Below, piece by piece: positions 55,014-64,000 of a DNA stretch of 64,000 nt; positions within the stretch are counted from its first letter, which is position 1; the number at the start of each line of letters is the position of its first letter. Both the position numbers and the translations under genes were made by a program. The notes under the pieces are model-generated. The model saw only the letters and a list, made by a program, of their open reading frames with translations, was not told where the DNA came from and ran no database searches. This DNA comes from Micromonospora carbonacea (GTDB taxonomy: Bacteria; Actinomycetota; Actinomycetes; Mycobacteriales; Micromonosporaceae): positions 434,001-498,000 of the forward strand of contig NZ_JACHMZ010000001.1 in NCBI RefSeq assembly GCF_014205165.1. The letters are read 5' to 3'.

Positions 55014-57110
55014 GTGGCCGCCGCAGACGCGCTCGCCAACGTACGCAACATCGGCATCATGGCGCACATCGATGCCGGTAAGACCACTACCACCGAGCGG
55101 ATCCTCTTCTACACCGGTATCACGTACAAGATCGGTGAGGTCCACGAGGGCGCTGCCGTCATGGACTGGATGGAGCAGGAGCAGGAGCGTGGTATCACCA
55201 TCACCTCCGCTGCCACCAAGTGTGAGTGGAAGGGCCACACGATCCAGATCATCGACACGCCCGGTCACGTCGACTTCACGGTCGAGGTCGAGCGGTCGCT
55301 GCGGGTGCTGGACGGTGCGGTCGCGGTCTACGACGGCGTCGCCGGTGTGGAGCCGCAGACGGAGAACGTCTGGCGTCAGGCCGACAAGTACAACGTCCCG
55401 CGGATGTGTTTCGTCAACAAGCTCGACCGGACCGGCGCGGACTTCTTCCGCTGCGTCCAGATGATGATCGACCGGCTGAACGCCACCCCGCTGGTGCTCC
55501 AGATCCCGATCGGGCTCGAGGGCGACCACATCGGCGTCGTCGACCTGATCGGCATGCGTGCCCTCACCTGGCGCGGGGAGACCCAGAAGGGTGAGGACTA
55601 CGCGATCGAGGAGATCCCGGCCGACCTCGCCGACTCCGCTGCGGAGTGGCGCGAGAAGCTGATGGAGACCCTGGCCGACGTCGACGACGCGGTGATGGAG
55701 AAGTACCTGGAGGGCGAGGAGATCTCCGTCGAGGAGATCAAGGCCGCCATCCGGCGGGCCACGATCGCCAGCAAGGCCAACCCGGTGCTGTGCGGTTCGG
55801 CGTTCAAGAACAAGGGCGTGCAGCCCATGCTCGACGCCGTGGTCGACTTCCTGCCGTCGCCGCTGGACATCCCGGCCATCGAGGGCACCGCCACCGACGG
55901 CGAGACGCCGTTGCAGCGGAAGCCGTCGAAGACGGAGCCGTTCTCCGGTCTCGCCTTCAAGATCCAGACCGACAAGCACCTCGGCAAGCTCACCTACGTC
56001 CGGGTCTACTCCGGCGTGGTCGAGTCCGGGTCCCAGGTGGTCAACTCCACCAAGGACCGCAAGGAGCGGATCGGCAAGATCTACCAGATGCACGCCAACA
56101 AGCGGGAAGAGCGCGGCTCGGCCCAGGCTGGCGACATCATCGCGGTGCAGGGTCTGAAGCAGACCACCACCGGTGACACGCTGTGCGACCCGGCGAACCC
56201 GGTCATCCTGGAGTCGATGACCTTCCCGGAGCCGGTCATCGAGGTCGCCATCGAGCCGAAGACCAAGGCCGACCAGGAGAAGCTCAGCACCGCCATCCAG
56301 CGGCTGGCCGAGGAGGACCCGACCTTCCGCGTCAAGCTGGACGACGAGACCGGCCAGACGGTCATCTCCGGCATGGGCGAGCTGCACCTGGACATCCTGG
56401 TCGACCGGATGCGCCGCGAGTTCAACGTCGAGGCGAACATCGGCAAGCCGCAGGTGGCGTACCGCGAGACCATCCGCCGCAAGGTGGAGAAGGTCGAGTT
56501 CACCCACAAGAAGCAGACCGGTGGTTCCGGCCAGTACGCCCGGGTCATCATCAGCCTGGAGCCGCTGCCGCTGGACAACGACGCGCCGACCTACGAGTTC
56601 GCGAACGCCGTCACCGGTGGCCGGATCCCCCGGGAGTTCATCCCGTCGGTGGACGCCGGCGCCCAGGACGCCATGCAGTACGGCATTCTCGCCGGCTTCC
56701 CGCTGGTGGGTGTCAAGCTGACGCTGGTGGACGGCCAGTACCACGAGGTCGACTCGTCCGAGATGGCGTTCAAGATCGCTGGTTCGATGGCGCTGAAGGA
56801 GGCGGCCCGCAAGGCCGACCCGGCGCTGCTCGAGCCGGTGATGTCCGTCGAGGTCACCACTCCCGAGGAGAACATGGGTGACGTCATCGGCGACCTCAAC
56901 TCCCGCCGTGGCATCATCCAGGCGATGGAGGAGCGCAGCGGCACCCGCATCGTGAGGGCGCTGGTGCCGCTGTCGGAGATGTTCGGCTACGTCGGCGACC
57001 TGCGGTCGAAGACCCAGGGCCGGGCTAGCTACAGCATGCAGTTCGACTCCTACGCCGAGATTCCGGCCTCGGTGGCCAAGGAGATCATCGCCAAGGCGAC
57101 TGGTGAGTGA
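55014..57110 (+). CDS. fusA: Elongation factor G
   Basis: A 698-residue EF-G translocase GTPase. G1 is AHIDAGKTT (about 17-25), G2/switch I is [11 protein letters not shown]3 is DTPGHVDF, and G4 is [11 protein letters not shown]. Domains II to V follow, ending with [31 protein letters not shown]. All are intact. The GTG at 55014 follows GTAGGGATTGAA. It is the only EF-G in the window. Confidence 0.97.
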   Translation: MAAADALANVRNIGIMAHIDAGKTTTTERILFYTGITYKIGEVHEGAAVMDWMEQEQERGITITSAATKCEWKGHTIQIIDTPGHVDFTVEVERSLRVLDGAVAVYDGVAGVEPQTENVWRQADKYNVPRMCFVNKLDRTGADFFRCVQMMIDRLNATPLVLQIPIGLEGDHIGVVDLIGMRALTWRGETQKGEDYAIEEIPADLADSAAEWREKLMETLADVDDAVMEKYLEGEEISVEEIKAAIRRATIASKANPVLCGSAFKNKGVQPMLDAVVDFLPSPLDIPAIEGTATDGETPLQRKPSKTEPFSGLAFKIQTDKHLGKLTYVRVYSGVVESGSQVVNSTKDRKERIGKIYQMHANKREERGSAQAGDIIAVQGLKQTTTGDTLCDPANPVILESMTFPEPVIEVAIEPKTKADQEKLSTAIQRLAEEDPTFRVKLDDETGQTVISGMGELHLDILVDRMRREFNVEANIGKPQVAYRETIRRKVEKVEFTHKKQTGGSGQYARVIISLEPLPLDNDAPTYEFANAVTGGRIPREFIPSVDAGAQDAMQYGILAGFPLVGVKLTLVDGQYHEVDSSEMAFKIAGSMALKEAARKADPALLEPVMSVEVTTPEENMGDVIGDLNSRRGIIQAMEERSGTRIVRALVPLSEMFGYVGDLRSKTQGRASYSMQFDSYAEIPASVAKEIIAKATGE

Positions 57111-57333
57111 CGCTCGCCTGAGCTGATCCGATGAACCAGGGCTGGTCGCGGGAGGGTGCTCCCGCCCGCGGCCACCTCGGTCGGGTTGTGTGAGACCGGG
57201 CCTGTAGGCTTCATCGCCGCAGAACCCACAAAAGCTCTCCGGCCGCAAGGCCGGAAAGGCTGTCGACAGAGTCCTAAGCGCCTACCTGGCGTGCCGGGGC
57301 GAGAAGAACCAAGAAGTCCACAGGAGGACACCA

Positions 57334-58527
57334 GTGGCGAAGGCGAAGTTCGAGCGGACTAAGCCGCACGTCAACATCGGCACCATTGGTCACATCGACC
57401 ACGGTAAGACGACGCTGACGGCGGCCATCACCAAGGTCCTGCACGACCAGTTCCCGGACCTGAACCCGTACACCCCGTTCGACGAGATCGACAAGGCGCC
57501 GGAGGAGAAGGCCCGCGGCATCACGATCTCCATCGCGCACGTCGAGTACCAGACCGAGGCGCGGCACTACGCGCACGTCGACTGCCCCGGGCACGCCGAC
57601 TACATCAAGAACATGATCACCGGTGCCGCGCAGATGGACGGCGCGATCCTGGTGGTGGCGGCGACCGACGGCCCGATGCCGCAGACCCGCGAGCACGTGC
57701 TGCTGGCCCGTCAGGTCGGTGTGCCGTACATCGTCGTGGCGCTCAACAAGAGCGACATGGTCGACGACGCCGAGCTCCTGGAGCTCGTCGAGCTCGAGGT
57801 CCGCGAGCTGCTCTCCTCGCAGGAGTACCCGGGCGACGACCTGCCGGTCGTGCAGGTCTCCGCGCTGAAGGCGCTCGAGGGCGACCCGGTGTGGACCGAG
57901 AAGCTGCTCGAGCTGATGAACGCGGTCGACACCGCGATCCCGCAGCCGGAGCGCGAGACCGAGAAGCCGTTCCTCATGCCCGTCGAGGACGTCTTCACGA
58001 TCACCGGTCGTGGCACCGTCGTCACTGGTCGTGTCGAGCGTGGCGTGCTGCTCCCGAACGAGGACGTCGAGGTCGTCGGCATCCGCGAGAAGGGCTTCAA
58101 GACCAAGGTCACCGCGATCGAGATGTTCCGGAAGACCCTGGACGACGCGCGCGCGGGTGAGAACGTCGGTCTCCTGCTGCGTGGCACCAAGCGCGAGGAC
58201 GTCGAGCGCGGCATGGTCGTCATCAAGCCGGGCACCACGACCCCGCACACGGAGTTCGAGGCGACGGTCTACATCCTCTCCAAGGAGGAGGGCGGCCGGC
58301 ACACCCCGTTCTTCCAGAACTACCGCCCGCAGTTCTACTTCCGCACCACGGACGTCACCGGCGTCGTCACGCTGCCCGAGGGCACCGAGATGGTCATGCC
58401 GGGCGACAACACCACGATGAGCGTCAAGCTCATCCAGCCCATCGCGATGGAGGAAAACCTCAAGTTCGCGATCCGGGAGGGTGGCCGTACGGTCGGCGCG
58501 GGTCGGGTCACCAAGATCGTCAAGTGA
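57334..58527 (+). CDS. tuf: Elongation factor Tu
   Basis: A 397-residue EF-Tu: G1 GHIDHGKT (19-26), switch [33 protein letters not shown], and domains II/III ending [37 protein letters not shown]. It delivers aminoacyl-tRNA. The GTG at 57334 follows AGGAGGA. The 223-base gap after fusA contains a small CCGGCC-GCAA-GGCCGG hairpin and may hold a separate tuf promoter. Confidence 0.97.
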   Translation: MAKAKFERTKPHVNIGTIGHIDHGKTTLTAAITKVLHDQFPDLNPYTPFDEIDKAPEEKARGITISIAHVEYQTEARHYAHVDCPGHADYIKNMITGAAQMDGAILVVAATDGPMPQTREHVLLARQVGVPYIVVALNKSDMVDDAELLELVELEVRELLSSQEYPGDDLPVVQVSALKALEGDPVWTEKLLELMNAVDTAIPQPERETEKPFLMPVEDVFTITGRGTVVTGRVERGVLLPNEDVEVVGIREKGFKTKVTAIEMFRKTLDDARAGENVGLLLRGTKREDVERGMVVIKPGTTTPHTEFEATVYILSKEEGGRHTPFFQNYRPQFYFRTTDVTGVVTLPEGTEMVMPGDNTTMSVKLIQPIAMEENLKFAIREGGRTVGAGRVTKIVK

Positions 58528-58884
58528 ACTGGGTAACCCCGATTAGCGTGGCCGCCGGTCGTGCGGCATACTAGTCAGGTTGCGTAACGGCAGTTCCTCG
58601 CCCGTGTCCGGCATCCGTTGGACCTCCGGGTCGTTGAACAGTCGCGCGTAGGGTGGTTGGCCTGCCACTGGGCGGCCAACCACCCTCGCACGGCGTCCGG
58701 GTCGCGGTGAACGCGATCGGCGCCATTGACCCACCGCATGGCCAGCAGAGCTCCGGGGTCCCGGGGCGGAGCCTGGTCCGAGGGCGCGACACGCCCGACC
58801 GCGGGGGTCGGCGGAAGTGGGCCTGCACCAGCCGGTGCAGGCGCCCGCAACACAGCGGCATCGAGAGAAGGAACAGAAGCCACC
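58528..58884. other. tuf-rpsJ intergenic region
   Basis: About 360 bases without a gene. It holds a 12-bp perfect hairpin at 58651 that probably ends tuf transcripts. CATACTAG near 58567 could be a -10. The rest is presumably the S10-operon leader, with no structure I can name. Confidence 0.6.
58651..58685 (+). terminator. Hairpin in the tuf-rpsJ gap
   Basis: GGGTGGTTGGCC (58651-58662) pairs perfectly with GGCCAACCACCC (58674-58685), 11-base loop. No T-run follows. Confidence 0.65.
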
Positions 58885-59193
58885 ATGGCGGGACAGAAGA
58901 TCCGCATCCGGCTCAAGGCCTATGACCACGAGGTCGTCGACTCCTCGGCTCGGAAGATCGTCGAGACGGTGACGCGTACCGGGGCGCAGGTCGCTGGCCC
59001 GGTGCCGCTGCCCACGGAGATCAACCGTTTCTGCGTTATCCGCTCGCCGCACAAGTACAAGGACTCGCGCGAGCACTTCGAGATGCGTACGCACAAGCGG
59101 CTGATCGACATCATCGACCCGACCCCGAAGACGGTCGACTCGCTCATGCGCCTCGACCTGCCGGCTGGCGTCGACATCGAGATCAAGCTGTAG
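58885..59193 (+). CDS. rpsJ: 30S ribosomal protein S10
   Basis: A 102-residue S10 (NusE): [66 protein letters not shown]. It is both a 30S head protein and a transcription antitermination factor. GAGAAGGAACAG precedes the ATG. It is the first gene of the S10 operon; all genes to the end of the window follow in the canonical order. Confidence 0.97.
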
Positions 59194-59204
59194 GGACCGG
59201 ACAA

Positions 59205-59870
59205 ATGGACAGGCAAGTCAAGGGGATCCTGGGCGCCAAGCTCGGCATGACCCAGGTCTGGGACAACAACAAGGTTGTGCCCGTGACCGTGGTTCAGGCC
59301 GGCCCGTGCGTCGTCAGCCAGGTTCGTAGCGCCGAGAAGGACGGTTACTCCGCGGTCCAGCTCGCGTACGGCACGATCGACCCGCGCAAGGCCAAGAAGC
59401 CGCTCGCCGGGCACTACGCCAAGGCGGACGTGGCGCCGCGCCGGCACATCGTCGAGCTGCGCACCACGGACGCCGCGGACTACTCGCTGGGCCAGGAGGT
59501 CACGGTCGAGGAGTTCCCGGTGGGCGTCACCATCGACGTCACCGGCAAGACCAAGGGCAAGGGCTACGCCGGCCCGATGAAGCGGCACGGCTTCCACGGT
59601 CTGCGCGCCAGCCACGGTGTCGAGCGCAAGCACCGCTCGCCGGGCTCCATCGGCGCCTGCGCCACCCCGGGTCGCGTCTTCAAGGGCACCCGGATGGCGG
59701 GTCGGATGGGTGGCGTGCGCTACACCGTCCAGAACCTGACCGTCCAGGCGGTCGACACCGAGAACAACCTCCTGCTCGTCCGCGGCGCCATCCCCGGCCC
59801 GAAGGGCGCGCTGGTCCTGGTCCGCACCGCGGCCAAGGTCAAGGCGAAGAAGGGCGGTGCGGCCAAGTGA
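59205..59870 (+). CDS. rplC: 50S ribosomal protein L3
   Basis: A 221-residue L3: [31 protein letters not shown] at the start; [46 protein letters not shown] is the long loop that reaches the peptidyl-transferase centre. Normal length. The ATG lies 12 bases after rpsJ. The stop overlaps the rplD GTG. Confidence 0.97.
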   Translation: MDRQVKGILGAKLGMTQVWDNNKVVPVTVVQAGPCVVSQVRSAEKDGYSAVQLAYGTIDPRKAKKPLAGHYAKADVAPRRHIVELRTTDAADYSLGQEVTVEEFPVGVTIDVTGKTKGKGYAGPMKRHGFHGLRASHGVERKHRSPGSIGACATPGRVFKGTRMAGRMGGVRYTVQNLTVQAVDTENNLLLVRGAIPGPKGALVLVRTAAKVKAKKGGAAK

Positions 59871-60517
59871 CCACCGTTGACGTGCTCAACGTCGAAGGCA
59901 CGAAGAGCGGCACCGTCGAGCTGCCCGCCGACGTCTTCGACGTCCAGGCCAACATCGCGCTGATGCACCAGGTCGTGGTGGCCCAGCTCGCGGCCGCCCG
60001 GCAGGGCACGCACAAGACCAAGACCCGCGGCGAGGTCGCCGGTGGCGGCAAGAAGCCGTACAAGCAGAAGGGCACCGGTCGGGCCCGCCAGGGTTCGATC
60101 CGCGCGCCGCAGTTCGCCGGCGGTGGCGTGGTCCACGGCCCGGTGCCGCGCGACTACAGCCAGCGGACCCCGAAGAAGATGAAGGCCGCCGCCCTGCGTG
60201 GCGCCCTCTCCGACCGGGCCCGCGCCGGCCAGGTGCACGTCGTCGAGGCGTTCGTCTCGGGCGAGAAGCCGTCGACCAAGGCCGCCCTGGCCACGCTGAC
60301 CAAGCTGACCGAGGCGCGGCGCGTCCTGGTCGTGCTGAGCAGCACCGACGAGCTGAACTGGGTGTCGCTGCGCAACGAGCCGCGGGTGCACCTGATCGAG
60401 GCTGGCCAGCTCAACACGTACGACGTGCTGGTGGCCGACGACGTGGTCTTCACCAAGGACGCCCTGGACGAGTTCCTGGGTGTGCCGGCCGAGACCACCG
60501 AGGAGGGTGACAAGTGA
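59867..60517 (+). CDS. rplD: 50S ribosomal protein L4
   Basis: A 216-residue L4: [60 protein letters not shown] is the extended tunnel-lining loop that touches the macrolide site. The C-terminal globular part ([24 protein letters not shown]) is normal. The GTG overlaps the rplC stop, and the stop overlaps the rplW start. Confidence 0.97.
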   Translation: MTTVDVLNVEGTKSGTVELPADVFDVQANIALMHQVVVAQLAAARQGTHKTKTRGEVAGGGKKPYKQKGTGRARQGSIRAPQFAGGGVVHGPVPRDYSQRTPKKMKAAALRGALSDRARAGQVHVVEAFVSGEKPSTKAALATLTKLTEARRVLVVLSSTDELNWVSLRNEPRVHLIEAGQLNTYDVLVADDVVFTKDALDEFLGVPAETTEEGDK

Positions 60518-60816
60518 GCACGATCGCCGATCCGCGTGACGTCATCATCGCGCCGGTCGTCTCGGAGAAGAGCTACAGCGAGCTGAACCGGAACTGGTAC
60601 ACCTTCCTGGTGCACCCGGACGCCAACAAGACCGAGATCAAGATCGCTATCCAGCAGATCTTCAACGTCCGCGTCCTGACGGTCAACACGCTCAACCGCG
60701 AGGGCAAGCGCAAGCGCACCAAGACCGGCTTCGGTCAGCGCAAGGCCACCAAGCGGGCGATCGTGAAGCTGGCTGACGGTGACCGTATCGAGGCCTTCGG
60801 CGGCCCGGTCAGCTGA
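60514..60816 (+). CDS. rplW: 50S ribosomal protein L23
   Basis: A 100-residue L23: [78 protein letters not shown]. It forms the docking site for trigger factor and SRP at the tunnel exit. The GTG overlaps the rplD stop. Confidence 0.97.
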   Translation: MSTIADPRDVIIAPVVSEKSYSELNRNWYTFLVHPDANKTEIKIAIQQIFNVRVLTVNTLNREGKRKRTKTGFGQRKATKRAIVKLADGDRIEAFGGPVS

Positions 60817-60828
60817 GGGGTGTAGACA

Positions 60829-61668
<840 letters not shown>

Positions 61669-61680
61669 GGGAGATAAGAC

Positions 61681-61962
61681 ATGCCTCGCAGCCTGAAGAA
61701 GGGCCCGTTCGTCGACGACCACCTGCTCAAGAAGGTGGAGACGCAGAACGACAAGGGCTCGAAGAACGTCATCAAGACCTGGTCGCGGCGCTCGACGATC
61801 ATCCCCGAGATGCTCGGCCACACGATCGCCGTGCACGACGGACGTAAGCACGTCCCGGTGTTCGTCACCGAGGCGATGGTCGGGCACAAGCTCGGCGAGT
61901 TCGCGCTGACCCGCACCTTCAAGGGTCACGAGAAGGACGACCGGAAGAGCCGCCGGCGCTGA
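61681..61962 (+). CDS. rpsS: 30S ribosomal protein S19
   Basis: A 93-residue S19: [70 protein letters not shown]. It binds 16S rRNA in the head with S13. GAGGGAGATAAG precedes the ATG. Confidence 0.97.
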   Translation: MPRSLKKGPFVDDHLLKKVETQNDKGSKNVIKTWSRRSTIIPEMLGHTIAVHDGRKHVPVFVTEAMVGHKLGEFALTRTFKGHEKDDRKSRRR

Positions 61963-62001
61963 GCCGCGGGCATACGGATAGAGGAACAAGGGGTTACAGC
62001 G

Positions 62002-62460
62002 ATGCCAGGAAAGGGCGACGCTCCGGTGCTTCCGGGCGCGCGGGCGGTTGCGCGGCACGTGCGCATCTCGCCGATGAAGGCGCGCCGGGTGGTCAACCTC
62101 GTCCGCGGCCTGCCCGCGAAGGAGGCGCTCACGGTGCTGCAGTTCGCGCCGCAGGCTGCGAGCGAGCAGGTTTACAAGGTGCTCGCTAGCGCGATCGCCA
62201 ACGCGGAGAACAACGAGCGGCTGGACCCCGACGCGCTGCTCGTCAGCGAGGCGTTCGTCGACGAGGGCCCGACCATGAAGCGGTTCCGGCCGCGGGCGCA
62301 GGGCCGGGCGTACCGGATCCGCAAGCGCACCTGCCACATCACCGTGGCGGTCGAGGCGGTCGCGCCGGCCGCGCCGAAGAAGTCCGCGGCGAAGAAGGCC
62401 GCCCCGGCGCAGCAGCCTGCGGCCGCTGAGACGGAGAGCAAGACGGAGGGCGCCGAGTAA
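62002..62460 (+). CDS. rplV: 50S ribosomal protein L22
   Basis: A 152-residue L22: [82 protein letters not shown] (tunnel hairpin). A lysine/alanine-rich C-terminal tail ([20 protein letters not shown]) extends it beyond the E. coli length. The TAA shares its last base with the rpsC ATG. Confidence 0.97.
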   Translation: MPGKGDAPVLPGARAVARHVRISPMKARRVVNLVRGLPAKEALTVLQFAPQAASEQVYKVLASAIANAENNERLDPDALLVSEAFVDEGPTMKRFRPRAQGRAYRIRKRTCHITVAVEAVAPAAPKKSAAKKAAPAQQPAAAETESKTEGAE

Positions 62461-63314
62461 TGGGTCAGAAGGTTCACCCCACTGGGTTCCGGCTCGGCAT
62501 CTCGACCGACTGGAAGTCCCGCTGGTTCGCGGACAAGCTCTACAAGGACTACATCGGCGAGGACGTCAAGATCCGCCGGATGATGTCCAAGGGTCTGGAG
62601 CGGGCCGGCATCTCCAAGGTCGACATCGAGCGCACCCGGGACCGGGTCCGCGTCGACATCCACACCGCCCGGCCGGGCATCGTCATCGGCCGTAAGGGTG
62701 CGGAGGCCGACCGGATCCGCGGCGAGCTGGAGAAGCTCACCGGCAAGCAGGTGCAGCTGAACATCATCGAGGTGAAGAACCCCGAGTCGGACGCGCAGCT
62801 GGTCGCCCAGGGCGTCGCCGAGCAGCTCTCCAGCCGGGTCAGCTTCCGTCGGGCGATGCGCAAGGCGATGCAGTCGGCGATGAAGAACCCGGTCTGCAAG
62901 GGCATCCGGGTGCAGGTCTCGGGCCGCCTCGGCGGCGCCGAGATGAGCCGGACCGAGTTCTACCGCGAGGGCCGGGTTCCGCTGCACACGCTGCGGGCCA
63001 ACATCGAGTACGGCTTCTTCGAGGCCCGTACCACCTTCGGCCGGATCGGCGTGAAGGTCTGGATCTATAAGGGCGACGCGGTGCCGGGTCGGGAGACCCC
63101 GGCCGAGGCTCCGTCGCGCCCGCGCCGTGAGCGCGGCGACCGCCCCGAGCGGCCGCGCCGTGGTCGGTCCGGTTCGTCCGGCACGACCGCCGGTGGCACC
63201 GAGGCCGGCCGGGCTGCCGCGACCACGATCGCGCAGCAGGCCGAGACGCCGAGTGGCGAGCCGGTGGACACGTCCGCCGTCGCCGCCGCGGCAGAAACGC
63301 AGCAGGAGGGCTGA
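62460..63314 (+). CDS. rpsC: 30S ribosomal protein S3
   Basis: A 284-residue S3: [22 protein letters not shown], the KH domain ([35 protein letters not shown]), and the C-terminal domain ([38 protein letters not shown]). The last ~70 residues ([19 protein letters not shown] and an Ala/Thr/Glu tail) are an added, probably disordered extension. Its ATG overlaps the rplV stop by one base. Confidence 0.97.
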   Translation: MGQKVHPTGFRLGISTDWKSRWFADKLYKDYIGEDVKIRRMMSKGLERAGISKVDIERTRDRVRVDIHTARPGIVIGRKGAEADRIRGELEKLTGKQVQLNIIEVKNPESDAQLVAQGVAEQLSSRVSFRRAMRKAMQSAMKNPVCKGIRVQVSGRLGGAEMSRTEFYREGRVPLHTLRANIEYGFFEARTTFGRIGVKVWIYKGDAVPGRETPAEAPSRPRRERGDRPERPRRGRSGSSGTTAGGTEAGRAAATTIAQQAETPSGEPVDTSAVAAAAETQQEG

Positions 63315-63317
63315 CAG

Positions 63318-63743
63318 ATGCTGATGCCGCGCAAGCCCCCGAAGGGCTTCCGCAAGCCGCACCACCCGGACCGCCACGGCGCGTCCAAGGGTGGCAACCG
63401 CGTGGTGTTCGGCGAGTTCGGGATCCAGGCTCTCGAGCCGGCGTACGTGACGAACCGGCAGATCGAGTCGGCGCGTATCGCGATGACCCGCCACATCAAG
63501 CGTGGCGGCAAGGTCTGGATCTCGATCTTCCCGGACCAGGCCCTGACCAAGAAGCCGGCCGAGACCCGGATGGGTTCCGGCAAGGGCTCGCCCGAGTGGT
63601 GGGTCGCGAACGTCAAGCCGGGGCGGATCCTGTTCGAGATGTCCTTCCCCAACGAGCAGATCGCGCGAGAGGCGATGCGTCGCGCGATCCACAAGCTCCC
63701 GATGAAGTGCCGCATTGTTACGCGCGAAGTGGGTGAATCCTGA
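63318..63743 (+). CDS. rplP: 50S ribosomal protein L16
   Basis: A 141-residue L16: [80 protein letters not shown]. It positions tRNA in the A site. It starts 3 bases after rpsC, and its stop overlaps the rpmC ATG by one base. Confidence 0.97.
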   Translation: MLMPRKPPKGFRKPHHPDRHGASKGGNRVVFGEFGIQALEPAYVTNRQIESARIAMTRHIKRGGKVWISIFPDQALTKKPAETRMGSGKGSPEWWVANVKPGRILFEMSFPNEQIAREAMRRAIHKLPMKCRIVTREVGES

Positions 63744-63979
63744 TGGCAGCGGGCGTTAAGGCCTCCGAGCTGCGTGAGCTCTCCGAGGAGGAGCTGGTCA
63801 CGAAGCTGCGCGAGGCCAAGGCGGAGCTGTTCAACCTCCGCGTGCAGGCCGCAACCGGTCAGCTGGACAACAACCGGCGGTTGCAGGTCATCCGTCGGGA
63901 GATCGCCCGGATCTACACGATCATGCGTGAGCGCGAGCTGGGTCTCTCGGCCGCGCCGACTGAGGTGACTGCGTCATGA
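63743..63979 (+). CDS. rpmC: 50S ribosomal protein L29
   Basis: A 78-residue L29: [62 protein letters not shown], the two-helix L29 fold, with a short extra C-terminal tail. It lies near the tunnel exit with L23. The stop overlaps the rpsQ ATG. Confidence 0.96.
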   Translation: MAAGVKASELRELSEEELVTKLREAKAELFNLRVQAATGQLDNNRRLQVIRREIARIYTIMRERELGLSAAPTEVTAS

Positions 63980-64000
63980 GTGAGAACACCGCCACCACCG
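63976..64000 (+). CDS. rpsQ: 30S ribosomal protein S17, first codons only (runs off the right edge)
   Basis: The ATG at 63976 overlaps the rpmC TGA and reads MSENTATT before the window ends. The call rests on operon order (rplP-rpmC-rpsQ is nearly universal) and the coupled start, not on conserved sequence. Confidence 0.75.

Overview
The window is high-GC actinobacterial DNA that looks like Micromonospora or a close relative in the Micromonosporaceae. The evidence is the near-saturated G/C third codon positions, many GTG and TTG starts, the gene order tRNA-Thr / tRNA-Met / rpmG / hadAB / tRNA-Trp / secE / nusG / rplKA / rplJL / rpoBC / rpsLG / fusA / tuf / S10 operon, and protein sequences that read like that family. 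The genus is an inference; no search was run.

Layout. 1-3.7 kb: start of proB (minus strand), an alkyltransferase-like DNA-repair protein, and a coupled pair of a GPH-type transporter and a sphingosine-phosphate-lyase-like PLP enzyme. 3.8-21.5 kb: a partial complex I set (nuoB, C, H, I, J, K, L, M, N; no nuoA, D, E, F or G), broken by two unrelated blocks. The first holds a membrane-anchored unknown, a cassette of three small genes with a divergent excisionase-like regulator, a DUF2252 protein and a zinc dehydrogenase. The second holds a secreted subtilase, a glutathionyl-hydroquinone-reductase homologue, a SnoaL-fold protein and a Uma2 protein. nuoI to nuoN form one translationally coupled operon. 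21.6-24.3 kb: HtpX, an MFS carrier and a YnfA protein.

24.3-25.8 kb: a 17-repeat type I-E CRISPR array with no cas genes in the window. A duplicated copy of the 3' end of yajQ lies on its far side. 25.8-33.3 kb: accessory region with yajQ, tRNA-Tyr, small membrane proteins (one apparently frameshifted), a three-repeat beta-trefoil-like protein, an EamA exporter with a GntR regulator and a pair of palindromic operators, an XRE regulator cassette, a methyltransferase and a single-gene unit for a very short secreted peptide. 33.4-36 kb: a membrane GGDEF-EAL protein.

36.1-64 kb: the conserved transcription/translation core. It includes three tRNAs, rpmG, the HadAB dehydratase, secE-nusG, rplK-rplA, an ABC exporter pair inserted before rplJ-rplL (with an L10-type leader and attenuator), rpoB-rpoC, two DUF4190-like membrane proteins, rpsL-rpsG-fusA-tuf, and the S10 operon from rpsJ into rpsQ, which runs off the window. 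Strong inverted repeats mark most operon ends, and two unusually long ones lie inside operons (rpoB/rpoC and rpsG/fusA).
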